Positions 31,731-41,419 of a stretch of DNA of 64,000 bases are shown piece after piece; the first letter of the stretch is position 1, and each line of letters starts with the position of its first letter. The DNA lies in contig JARFIW010001090.1 of NCBI GenBank assembly GCA_036346225.1, positions 62,001 to 126,000 on the forward strand, in the 5' to 3' direction. A program made the translations under genes and the position numbers. This DNA is from Platerodrilus igneus (Eukaryota; Arthropoda; Insecta; Coleoptera; Lycidae). Below the pieces are notes generated by a model. It was not told the origin of the DNA, searched no databases, and saw nothing but the letters and a program-made list of their open reading frames with translations.

Positions 31731-34010
31731 ATGGATCGAAACGTAAATAAAATAGATTTTAAAAACTATGAGTGGTTTCATTCCCAAAGAAGATTAAGAA
31801 GAATGCTAAACAAACCACAACAAACATACAAGGAGTATTTACAAGTCAGGTTAAAACAAGATATTGAGGGCATTATAAATTTCATACGAATAAAGGTAAC
31901 AAAATATGATTTTGATAAAATTCTCGTTAGTGCAAAAACCTACTACGAATCAGTATTTTCCAAACAAAAAGAAATTCACATAAAGAAATTTAATAACCTA
32001 TTTATAGAGAAAAATAACACACAAACTAAAACGTTAGAAAACAGGAACACCATGCTAAACACCGTGATAAATTTATCAAACAGAACTATTAACGACACAG
32101 AAAAATCAATTCTTTCAAAAGGCCTTAATTTTGCAGTAACACCAAAATCAATACCAACCTTTGAAATAATTAGCTGTATTGAGAAAACAGCAAACCAACT
32201 CGAAGAAGATCAAGCAAACGAATTTAGAATACGATGTAAAATCGAAATAGAAAGAATCACAAAATAAAGCCAAATGTAAGTAATAACGAAATAAAAGCAA
32301 TTCGCAATCTAAAAAACGATAACTCAATTATAATTCTACCTGCTGACAAAGGCAATGCAACAGTAATAATGAATAAAAACGATTACAACACAAAAGTCAA
32401 CAAACTATTGAACACTGAGAATTACACCAGTTTAGAAACGGACCCAAAAAAATCAATTGAAAATAAAATATACAAAACTTTATTTAAATTTAAAAATGAA
32501 TTCGAAGACAAAGAAAGAAGTAAACTAGTCCCACATTACAGTAAACCACCCCACTTTTACGGTCTACCAAAAATTCATAAAAAAGACATTCCTTTAAGAC
32601 CTATCGTAAGCTCAATAGATTCACCATGCCATAATTTAGCAAAATTTCTACTAAAAATTATAAATCCATTAGCAGGCAAAACGGATTCTTTCATTAAAAA
32701 CAACCAACACTTTTTAGAAAAACTATCAAACATAAAAATTGAAAATACACACACAATGGTAAGCTTTTATGTAGTAAATCTCTTTACAAATGTCCCTATA
32801 AACAAAACGCTTAATATTATAAAAAACAAACTCGAAAAAGATGGCAATCTTAAAGAAAGAACAAAACTAAGTATATCATCGATTATGGAATTACTTGGTT
32901 TATGCGTAAATACCACATATTTTCAAATAAATGATAAATTTTACAAACAAAGCTTCGGAATGGCAATGGGAAGTCCACTATCCCCAATCTTCAGTAATAT
33001 ATTCATGGAGGAATTCGAAAAAGATGTGATATTCACACAAGAATTGAAACCATTGATCTGGTGGAGATACGTTGATGATGTTTATGCTATTTGGCCTCAT
33101 AATATAGAATTAATTAAAAACTTTATACAGTCAATTAACGAAATAGAACCAACTATTAAATTCACATATGAATTAGAACAACATGGAAAACTTCCGTTTT
33201 AGATATTCTAGTTAGCAAAAACGATACAACAATTAATACATCGGTATATAGAAAACCAACACACACAAACAGATACTTAAACTTCAATTCAAACCACCCA
33301 CAATGTGTCAAACGAGGAATTATCAAAACCATGTATGATAGAGCAAAATTAATATCATCAAACGAAGAAATTTTAAAGAAAGAGAAAGACCTAATCAGAT
33401 ATACACTAATAGAAAACAAATATCCTAAAAGAATAATAGAGAAAAATGAATAAAACCCTAAAAATAAAGAAAAGAAAACAAAACAACGATACACTCCACA
33501 AAATGCTCTCAATACCATACATAAAAGGATTCTCCGAAAAATTCAAAGAATAGGAAACAAATTTAGAATTAAAACAGTATTTAGAACCAACAATACACTA
33601 AGAGCACAATTAACAAAAACAAAACCCAAAAACGCAATACAAAATTCAAAAACTGTATCTACAAAATACCGTGCGAATGTAATAAGTTTTATATAGGAGA
33701 AACTTCCAGACCATTTGAAGTTCGATTAAGAGAACATAAATCATATATAAAAATAGAAAATTTGAAAAATCCATGATTTACCAACATGCATGGGACTCCA
33801 GTCATAAAATAAAATGGGAAGATGCAAAATTATCGACAAAGAAGAAAACCACCAAAAACGCAAAATCAAAGAAGCTGCCTATATAACCCTACATAAAAAT
33901 AACTGCGTTGCAAACGAATCCGTGACTTTCAGTAAACAATGGATTCCATTACTAAAAGAAATAACAAAAGAAATAACAAATGAAGATCAAATGCCCACAA
34001 TATCTAGGTA
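31731..34010 (+). pseudogene. Penelope-like RT with GIY-YIG endonuclease, plus-strand copy 1
   Basis: Segments are 31,731-32,267 (N-terminal domain, DRNVNKIDFKNYEWFHSQRR), 32,369-33,202 (RT), a frame to about 33,500, and 33,640-34,010. RT motifs are ILPADKGNATVIM (at 32,335, just before the listed frame), HFYGLPKIHK, MAMGSPLSPIFSN and WWRYVDDVYAIW. The GIY-YIG part follows with CIYKIPCECN and FYIGETSRPFEVRLREH. Motif A reads SFYVVNLF, with the catalytic Asp (GAT) changed to Tyr (TAT) at 32,768, so this RT would be dead even if frames were joined. About 235 bp of the N-terminal coding region present in copy 2 is missing near 31,850. Confidence 0.85.
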
Positions 34011-34044
34011 GCATTGCAAGTTTTTCCTGGGTTTTCCTTGCGAT

Positions 34045-34532
34045 ATTAACATGAAATACAGCCTACATACATGATTTCTATTTATACATACAATAACTAA
34101 TTACATAACAATAAGCATATTAACTAGAAAACCATTATTTCGGCATATTATAAATGTTGGGGGATCTTGGTAGCCACAGGTTGCTTAACCCCCTTCACTG
34201 AATCTCGGTAAAATAAGACATAAAATCAGAAATCTCTCAATTGTATAAATAGAAACATGTTAAAAAATGTTTCCCAAATTATTGAATTTATATAAAATTC
34301 ACCAATAAAATTAATCAGCTGATTTCACGTTAAGCGTATTGGCTACCATAGGAAAGTCGATCCCAGGTCGCAACACAAATTGAAGGCAATCATTCTTTTA
34401 AACTTTAAAAATTTTTGCTTAGTGTACTCAAACCAAATATTTCAAACATCAATAAATCAAAGTAACCTTCAATTTATGTCATAAACGTCAAACTTGAAGT
34501 TTTATTATTTTGACAACGATCCTAGGTCATGG
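34045..34532 (+). repeat. PLE family 1 pseudo-LTR between tandem copies
   Basis: Shared by both copies. It carries the hairpin module at 34,125-34,208 and ends with the hammerhead-like stem near 34,515. Confidence 0.75.
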
Positions 34533-37034
34533 ATAGAAACGTAAATAAAATAGATTTTAAAAATATGAGTGGTTTCATTCCCAAAGAAGATTAAGAAGAA
34601 TGCTAAACAAACCACAACAAACATACAGGAGTATTTACAAGTCAGGTATGGGCCTGAAATTTGTATTTGTTTTAGACAGTTGGACAATCTAAACCTAAAG
34701 CTATCGCATTCCAAAATTCACTCACATTCCTAATAAAGTGCAGAAACAACGAAATAATACCAAAAGGATTTAGAATCAAATTTGGAAAGACAAGCAATAA
34801 ACTATCAAGAATTCTCGAAAGAGCAAGTTACAGTATGATGAGGAAAGACTACAAAACCACCGACACATTATTTATAAGTTAAAACAAGATATTGAGGGCA
34901 TTATAAATTTCATACGAATAAAGGTAACAAAATATGATTTTGATAAAATTCTCGTTAGTGCAAAAACCTACTACGAATCAGTATTTTCCAAACAAAAGAA
35001 ATTCACATAAAGAAATTTAATAACCTATTTATAGAGAAAAATAACACACAAACTAAAACGTTAGAAAACAGGAACACCATGCTAAACACCGTGATAAATT
35101 TATCAAACAGAACTATTAACGACACAGAAAAATCAATTCTTTCAAAAGGCCTTAATTTTGCAGTAACACCAAAATCAATACCAACCTTTGAAATAATTAG
35201 CTGTATTGAGAAAACAGCAAACCAACTCGAAGAAGATCAAGCAAACGAATTTAGAATACGATGTAAAATCGAAATAGAAAAGAATCACAAAATAAAGCCA
35301 AATGTAAGTAATAACGAAATAAAAGCAATTCGCAATCTAAAAAACGATAACTCAATTATAATTCTACCTGCTGACAAAGGCAATGCAACAGTAATAATGA
35401 ATAAAAACGATTACAACACAAAAGTCAACAAACTATTGAACACTGAGAATTACACCAGTTTAGAAACGGACCCAAAAAAATCAATTGAAAATAAAATATA
35501 CAAAACTTTATTTAAATTTAAAAATGAATTCGAAGACAAAGAAAGAAGTAAACTAGTCCCACATTACAGTAAACCACCCCACTTTTACGGTCTACCAAAA
35601 TTCATAAAAAGACATTCCTTTAAGACCTATCGTAAGCTCAATAGATTCACCATGCCATAATTTAGCAAAATTTCTACTAAAATTATAAATCCATTAGCAG
35701 GCAAAACGGATTCTTTCATTAAAACAACCAACACTTTTAGAAAAACTATCAAACATAAAAATTGAAAATACACACACAATGGTAAGCTTTGATGTAGTAA
35801 ATCTCTTTACAAATGTCCCTATAAACAAAACGCTTAATATTATAAAAACAAACTCGAAAAGATGGCAATCTTAAAGAAAGAACAAAACTAAGTATATCAT
35901 CGATTATGGAATTACTTGGTTTATGCGTAAATACCACATATTTTCAAATAAATGATAAATTTTACAAACAAAGCTTCGGAATGGCAATGGAAGTCCACTA
36001 TCCCCAATCTTCAGTAATATATTCATGGAGGAATTCGAAAAGATGTGATATTCACACAAGAATTGAAACCATTGATCTGGTGGAGATACGTTGATGATGT
36101 TTATGCTATTTGGCCTCATAATATAGAATTAATTAAAAACTTTATACAGTCAATTAACGAAATAGAACCAACTATTAAATTCACATATGAATTAGAACAA
36201 CATGGAAAACTTCCGTTTTTAGATATTCTAGTTAGCAAAAACGATACAACAATTAATACATCGGTATATAGAAAACCAACGCACACAAACAGATACTTAA
36301 ACTTCAATTCAAACCACCCACAATGTGTCAAACGAGGAATTATCAAAACCATGTATGATAGAGCAAAATTAATATCATCAAACGAAGAAATTTTAAAGAA
36401 AGAGAAAGACCTAATCAGATATACACTAATAGAAAACAAATATCCTAAAAGAATAATAGAGAAAGAAATGAATAAAACCCTAAAAATAAAGAAAAGGAAA
36501 ACAAAAACAACGATACACTCCACAAAATGCTCTCAATACCATACATAAAAGGATTCTCCGAAAAAATTCAAAGAATAGGAAACAAATTTAGAATTAAAAC
36601 AGTATTTAGAACCAACAATACACTAAGAGCACAATTAACAAAAACAAAACCCAAAAACGCAATACAAAATTCAAAAAACTGTATCTACAAAATACCGTGC
36701 GAATGTAATAAGTTTTATATAGGAGAAACTTCCAGACCATTTGAAGTTCGATTAAGAGAACATAAATCATATATAAAAATAGAAAATTTGAAAATCCATG
36801 ATTTGCCAACATGCATGGGACTCAGTCATAAAATAAAATGGGAAGATGCAAAATTATCGACAAAGAAGAAAACCACCAAAACGCAAAATCAAAGAAGCTG
36901 CCTATATAACCCTACATAAAAATAACTGCGTTGCAAACGAATCCGTGACTTTCAGTAAACAATGGATTCCATTACTAAAAGAAATAACAAAAGAAATAAC
37001 AAATGAAGATCAAATGCCCACAATATCTAGGTAG
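34533..37034 (+). pseudogene. Penelope-like RT with GIY-YIG endonuclease, plus-strand copy 2
   Basis: Near-identical to copy 1 but keeps about 235 bp (34,646-34,878) with LDNLNLKLSHSKI and IIPKGFRIKFGK, the conserved N-terminal PLE segment. Segments are 35,079-35,660, 35,906-36,094, 36,045-36,548, 36,527-36,919 and 36,846-37,034. Motif A is SFDVVNLF (Asp present, 35,791) and YVDD is intact (near 36,090). The GIY-YIG motif is NCIYKIPCECN, then FYIGETSRPFEV. Most frame breaks are one-base losses in A, T or G runs where copy 1 has the longer run. PLEs prime on nicked or exposed DNA ends. The endonuclease makes the nick. Confidence 0.85.
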
Positions 37035-37069
37035 CATTGCAAGTTTTTCCTGGGTTTTCCTTGCGATAT

Positions 37070-37662
37070 TAACATGAAATACAGCCTACATACATGATTT
37101 CTATTTATACATACAATAACTAATTACATAACAATAAGCATATTAACTAGAAAACCATTATTTCGGCATATTATAAATGTTGGGGGATCTTGGTAGCCAC
37201 AGGTTGCTTAACCCCCTTCACTGAATCTCGGTAAAATAAGACATAAAATCAGAAATCTCTCAATTGTATAAATAGAAACATGTTAAAAAATGTTTCCCAA
37301 ATTATTGAATTTATATAAAATTCACCAATAAAAATTAATCAGCTGATTTCACGTTAAGCGTATTGGCTACCATAGGAAAATCGATCCCAGGTCGCAACAC
37401 AAATTGAAGGCAATCATTCTTTTAAACTTTAAAAATTTTTGCTTAGTGTACTCAAACCAAATATTTCAAACATCAATAAATCAAAGTAACCTTCAATTTA
37501 TGTCATAAACGTCAAACTTGAAGTTTTTATTATTTTGACAACGATCCTAGGTCATGGATCGAAACGTAAATAAAATAGATTTTAAAAACTATGAGTGGTT
37601 TCATTCCCAAAGAAGATTAAGAAGAATGCTAAACAAACCACAACAAACATACAGGGAGTATT
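37070..37662 (+). repeat. PLE family 1 pseudo-LTR, right end
   Basis: Ends about 90 bp inside the next ORF start (FKNYEWFHSQRR codons, then AACATACAGGGAGTATT), directly against the right copy of the 12-bp target duplication. Confidence 0.75.
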
Positions 37663-37667
37663 TATAA

Positions 37668-37741
37668 AGTCTTGGACAGGATTTGAACCTGCATTTCAGT
37701 TTTGCCAGTACTGGGCGTTTATCAACTATGCCACCGAGACC
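37668..37741 (-). tRNA. tRNA-like segment, satellite copy 18
   Basis: Degraded anticodon arm (CAGTACTGGCAAAACTG). This is the monomer hit by the PLE composite, complete here because of the target duplication. Confidence 0.3.
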
Positions 37742-38076
37742 GATGATTAAAATTCGGAAATTTACAAATCTAAATCATATACAGAACTATACATAAACCT
37801 AACTTTCAAATACGTTTAGCATTTTTATCAATCATATCTGACATTGTCAAGTTTTTTGACTTATGTCAGATATAGACAGGAAGCAACGCTCAAAATTACG
37901 GCTAGAAGCCAAGTATTAAATATATAATAATTTTAAGTAGTTTTTTTACACAAGGTAAGTTGATAAATACTAACGTATTACAATTAATAAGGTGAATTAA
38001 TAACTTCGATTTTTTTTATGCAAAGCTCAAATGATCATTTCAAATCGAGATAGTGATTGAAAGAAGGAAAATATAA

Positions 38077-38150
38077 GGTCCTGGACAGAATTTGAGCCTG
38101 CATCTCAGTTTTGCCGGAACTGTGCGTTTACCAATTACGCCACCGAGACC
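38077..38150 (-). tRNA. tRNA-like segment, satellite copy 19
   Basis: Consensus anticodon arm and acceptor, with B box GGCTCAAATTC. Confidence 0.35.
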
Positions 38151-38253
38151 AATGACTATAATTGGGAAATTTACAAATCTAAATCGTGTACAGAACTATA
38201 CATAAACCTAACTCTCAATTACGTTTAGCATTTTTGTCAATAATATCTGACAT

Positions 38254-38740
38254 TTATACAGTTTCTTTTTTCCAGAATTTGCATTCTTATGTTTCCTCTC
38301 ATTTGTTTCAAGTTTTGCTAGATGAATGGCATAAATGTAAACAGTTTAACAATTGTTGAAAATAATAGATTACGAATGAGCCGCAATTAAAAGCATCTTT
38401 TTGTCTAATGCGGGAATTGCCTTTATTTTCTTTATAGTAGCGAATTTCCAATAATTTCTTGATTTTAAAAATTTTAATGTTTTATGGTGATACTTGTTCA
38501 TTTTGGAGGTGATAATACCATCAGTTACTAAATTTCAGGAATTCAACCAAATAAATGATTCGCATGCAAAATCTATTATTCCCAACACCAATAATTTTGG
38601 GATTGGTTTTTACCGGTTGTATCACAATCTTATCGTAACCTAGTTGCAATTAAAACTGTCTTCAAATTGTCCTTCAGGCATAACCGTAGCTTGGAAAAAA
38701 GAAATTATTTGAAATCTTTTGCGATCATTGTTTATTTACG
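38254..38740. other. no gene seen
   Basis: AT-rich sequence after the array with no repeat shared elsewhere in the window and no supported ORF. Confidence 0.5.
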
Positions 38741-38744
38741 ATAC

Positions 38745-39640
38745 TGTATTGCTTTGGAGACTGTTTCTTATTATAAACGCTTCTATTCAAATATACAAAT
38801 TAAATAATATAAAAATTTGTAGTTGACTGTTGAAAAATAAGAATAATATACTTTGTGGTTAACATGATGATAATTAATTAATCGATAGCTATAAATGAAA
38901 ATTAGTCAATCGATTAATCAATAGTTATCAGTAAAAATTCAGTCTTAGTAATTACCATTATTAGTTAAAATGACACTTGTAGATGGTGTTGGTGAATAAA
39001 GCTGTCCAAGAAGAGTAGTTTGAGGTAGAACCAATTGATTCATTCTGGTCACCAAGTTCAAAAGCACGAGCAGAATATCCAAATATTTCAAAAGCATTTT
39101 CTATAAAATAATAAAATTACATAATAGAAAAATAAAAGCAATACCTTCGTTTCAAAATTATTCAAAAAATACATTTTTAGATATTCAAAAAGTAGGTACA
39201 CAGAATTATTAGCAAAAACAATGTCATAACTTTTGCTCTAAAATAAGCAATAATTGCTTTGGAGACTGTTTCTTATTATAAACACTTCTATTCAAATATA
39301 CAAATTTAATAATATAAAAATTTGTAGTTGACTGTTGAAAAATAAGCAAAATATACTTTGTAGTTACATGATGGTAATTGATTAATCGATAGTAATAAAT
39401 GAAAATTAGTTAATCAATAGTTATCGGTATAAATTCAGTCTCAGTAATTACCATTATTAGTTAAAACGGCACTTGTAGATGGTTTGGTGGATCAAGCTGC
39501 CCAAGAACAATAGTTTTAGATAGTACCAATTCAATCGATTTATTCTGGTCACCAACTTCAACAGCAGGAGCAGAATTTTCAGACAACCCAAAATTTTCAA
39601 AAGCATCTGCTGTAGTACAACATACTATAAAAGTAAAAGC
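38745..39640 (-). repeat. tandem duplication (about 500-bp period) carrying the small secreted-protein sequence
   Basis: 38,750-39,107 and 39,250-39,637 are alike, beginning GCTTTGGAGACTGTTTCTTA in both and ending in the peptide's FE-F-G coding region. Substitutions are scattered, so the duplication is not recent. Confidence 0.75.
38965..39108 (-). pseudogene. broken paralogue of the small secreted protein
   Basis: The minus strand reads NAFEIFGYSARAFELGDQNE and on to a stop after about 45 residues, matching the neighbour's mature part. Upstream, the expected signal-peptide codons are out of frame: an eight-base difference (TTATTTTATAGAAAATGC) separates them. That sequence also looks like a splice acceptor, so a small intron is possible. 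Confidence 0.45.
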
Positions 39641-39685
39641 AATAATCACTTTAGGTACCTTGAAAATGTAACGTAGTAACAGCAT
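39461..39685 (-). CDS. small putative secreted protein, 74 residues, unrecognised
   Basis: The frame begins with a basic-hydrophobic leader (MLLLRYIFKVPK, then a run of Ile/Val/Phe/Ala and CCTTADA), a convincing signal peptide of about 28 residues with cleavage likely after ADA. The mature part of about 46 residues starts FENFGLSENSAPAVEVGDQN, is acidic, has no Cys and ends in VPF. It may be secreted. The tandem paralogue supports a real coding history. No family is recognised, and I do not assign a function. A short AT-rich unit and a palindromic MITE lie just upstream of its ATG. Introns or a further exon cannot be excluded. Confidence 0.5.
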   Translation of the reverse strand: MLLLRYIFKVPKVIIAFTFIVCCTTADAFENFGLSENSAPAVEVGDQNKSIELVLSKTIVLGQLDPPNHLQVPF

Positions 39686-39701
39686 TAGTAGTGAGGTAAG
39701 G

Positions 39702-39782
39702 CCGGTCTGAATTCAAAAACGCCCACACGTATTTTACATATGTAAAATACACGTGTACCGTTTTGAATTCAGACCGGCCTTA
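39702..39782. mobile_element. 81-bp palindrome, MITE-like
   Basis: TAAGGCCGGTCTGAATTCAA at the left is mirrored by TTGAATTCAGACCGGCCTTA at the right, around a CATATG centre. The same left end recurs at 42,244 (AAGGCCGGTCTG). Confidence 0.65.
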
Positions 39783-40450
39783 TATACTTTCAATGTAAAA
39801 TAGTTGTGGGCACGTTTTGAAGTCAGACCGGCTTTATATTACTTTCAATGGCAAAACATGAATTCAGACCGCCCTTATATACTTTCAAATGTAAAATACT
39901 TGTAGGCACGTTTTGAAGTCAGACCAACTTTATATTACTTTCAATGGAACATACTTCGAAACACACGTATGTTGAAAAATGTAAGTGCAGAGAAAAATGT
40001 GTAGCTGTTTTGAATTCGGTTTTCTAGCGAGAAGTTACACGTGCACCATTTTGAATTCAGACCGACCTTATATACTTTCAATGTAAAATACTTGTGGGCA
40101 CGTTTTGAAGTCAGACCGGCTTTATATTACTTTCAATGGAACATATATACTTCAAAACCCACACACACGTATGTTGAAAAATGTAAGTGCAGAGAAAAAT
40201 GTGTAGCTGTTTTGAATTCGATTTTCTAGCGAGAAGTTACACGTGCACCGTTTTAAATTCAGACCGGCCTTATATACTTCCAATGTAAAATACGTGTGGG
40301 CACGTTTTGAAGTCAGACCGGCTTTATATTACTTTCAATGGAACATACTTCAAAACACACACACACGTATGTTGAAAAATGTAAGTGCAGAGAAAATGTG
40401 TAGCTGTTTTGAATTCGGTTTTCTAGCGAGAAGTTATAAAGTATGCCAGA
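39783..40450. repeat. minisatellite, about 197-bp period, sharing the palindrome's end motif
   Basis: GAAGTCAGACCGGCTTTATA recurs at about 39,821, 39,914, 40,108 and 40,306. Each full unit also holds GTATGTTGAAAAATGTAAGT and TTTTCTAGCGAGAAGTTA. Open frames here are repeat by-products. Confidence 0.75.
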
Positions 40451-40627
40451 TGCAAAATATCGCATTCAAGTCAATTGTGTTTAATTAAAGTGGATTCTGA
40501 TTTATGTTTTTTACTTATGTTTAGAGGCTGCAAATACACATGGGCCGGTTTCAATTCAAAATGTGTGTTCACTCTTGTGATAGGTTGAAAAGTAGGTTGG
40601 CAAAGTACGCAGATGGTGGTAATCTGC

Positions 40628-40635
40628 TATATAAG
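40628..40635 (+). promoter_or_regulatory. TATA box candidate
   Basis: TATATAAG in a context of CTGCTATATAAGGAG lies 72-79 bp before the ATG at 40,707. It leaves room for a transcription start near 40,660. This is based on sequence and spacing only. Confidence 0.45.
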
Positions 40636-40706
40636 GAGATTGCTCCTAATATTAATTTAATTAGTTGAAGTTTACTGCATATATTTACATACCTACATAT
40701 ACAAAC

Positions 40707-41191
40707 ATGTATATAATTGATATTCAGGGATTTAAATACAAGAAAAACGAGTTTGTGTGCAAAGAAATTGTGGTTTTGGACTTGTTGTTAGGCGATGTTT
40801 GGCATCAAATTTTTATAGTTGTTTGAACCAAGATCATATAAAACATAACGACTGGGTGACAAGGAATATTCATGGTCTTTCTTGGGATGAATCTTCAACG
40901 ACTGGAATGGTGTCATCATATATAGCGCTTTATTTGAAGCAAATTATTCAACCCGGTGAAGAAGTATTTGTGAAGGGTCTAGAAAAGAAGAAATTGATTG
41001 AAACCTATCTAATGCAAAACGTTGTAACTGATATGCTTGCACTAGGTTGTCCTAAGCTATCGGAGTTAAAAATCAACTATCGTTTAATATATAACATCCA
41101 TTGTTGTAGACACAACAATAATAATCTGCAATGTGCAAAACAAAATACCTTGTTATTAAAAGAATGGCTTGATAATAATAAAAAACAATAG
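40707..41191 (+). pseudogene. IDIQGF-type insect protein, frameshifted; possible nuclease-like domain
   Basis: From ATG 40,707 the first frame reads MYIIDIQGFKYKKNEFVCKE and VVLDLLLGDVW, stopping near 40,835. The second frame (from about 40,800 to 41,191) continues NQDHIKHNDWVTRNIHGLSW, then VFVKGLEKKKLIETYL, DMLALGCPKLSEL and, with a His/Cys pair, YNIHCCRHNNNN, LQCAKQNTLLLKEWL. From memory, proteins with this order (IDIQGF, RN-HGL-W, VKGLEKK, GCP-L, C-AL-N) are a large uncharacterised insect family. The D-x-Q start and layout would suit an RNase-H-like fold, which is inference. One indel near 40,830 breaks the frame, and a sequencing error there would restore one protein. Confidence 0.55.
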
Positions 41192-41251
41192 AAAGATTCT
41201 GTCTGTATTATTTATTTTAATATAATTTTACAATGTTAGCCAAAGCAAATT

Positions 41252-41417
41252 ATCCGACCCGGTGAAGAAGTATGTGTGAAGGGTCTAGAAAAGAAGAAAT
41301 GGATGGAAACCTATCTATTGCAAAATGTTATAGGCACGGCAATAATAGTCTGCAATGTGCAAAACAAAATACTTTGTTATTAAAAGAATGGTTTGATAAT
41401 AATAAAAAACAATAGAA
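41252..41417 (+). pseudogene. partial tandem duplicate of the IDIQGF-type ORF
   Basis: KQIIRPGEEVCVKGLEKKKW and ETYLLQNVI are encoded, then a deletion joins to the last 60 bp (CAATGTGCAAAACAAAATAC and onwards). It lies about 60 bp after the first copy's stop. Confidence 0.65.
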
Positions 41418-41419
41418 AA

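Larger units (their letters stand above)
30080..37662 (+). mobile_element. Penelope-like family 1 composite: one inverted partial copy plus two tandem copies
   Basis: The whole block sits in one satellite monomer between copies of TATAAAGTCTTG (30,068-30,079 and 37,663-37,674), a 12-bp target duplication. Order: partial copy on the minus strand (30,080-31,245), then two plus-strand copies (31,265-34,020 and 34,530-37,040), with pseudo-LTRs between and after them. Head-to-head truncated and tandem copies sharing pseudo-LTRs are typical of Penelope elements. Confidence 0.85.
37663..38253 (-). repeat. tRNA-like satellite array, block 4, end of array
   Basis: One and a half monomers after the PLE composite. 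The array stops inside the hairpin (ATATCTGACATTT) near 38,253. Confidence 0.9.

Noticed and set aside
33162..33518. Hydrophobic minus-strand ORFs (also 36,116-36,523) resembling a membrane protein
   Set aside because: Antisense to the PLE RT-GIY-YIG linker. The match between the two only reflects the tandem PLE copies.
20310..38150. A cluster of true tRNA genes
   Set aside because: Position 33 is C in most copies, the T-arm/acceptor joint has an extra base, arms vary between copies, and the units sit in a satellite. I list them as tRNA-like only.
19985..38253. CRISPR-like array from regularly spaced repeats
   Set aside because: Spacing is about 405 bp and the sequence between the conserved segments is itself repeated. 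There are no unique spacers, and the genome is eukaryotic.
40041..40488. Repeated ORFs MHHFEFRPTLYTF and MHRFKFRPALYTS
   Set aside because: These are translations of the 197-bp minisatellite units and are not independent genes.
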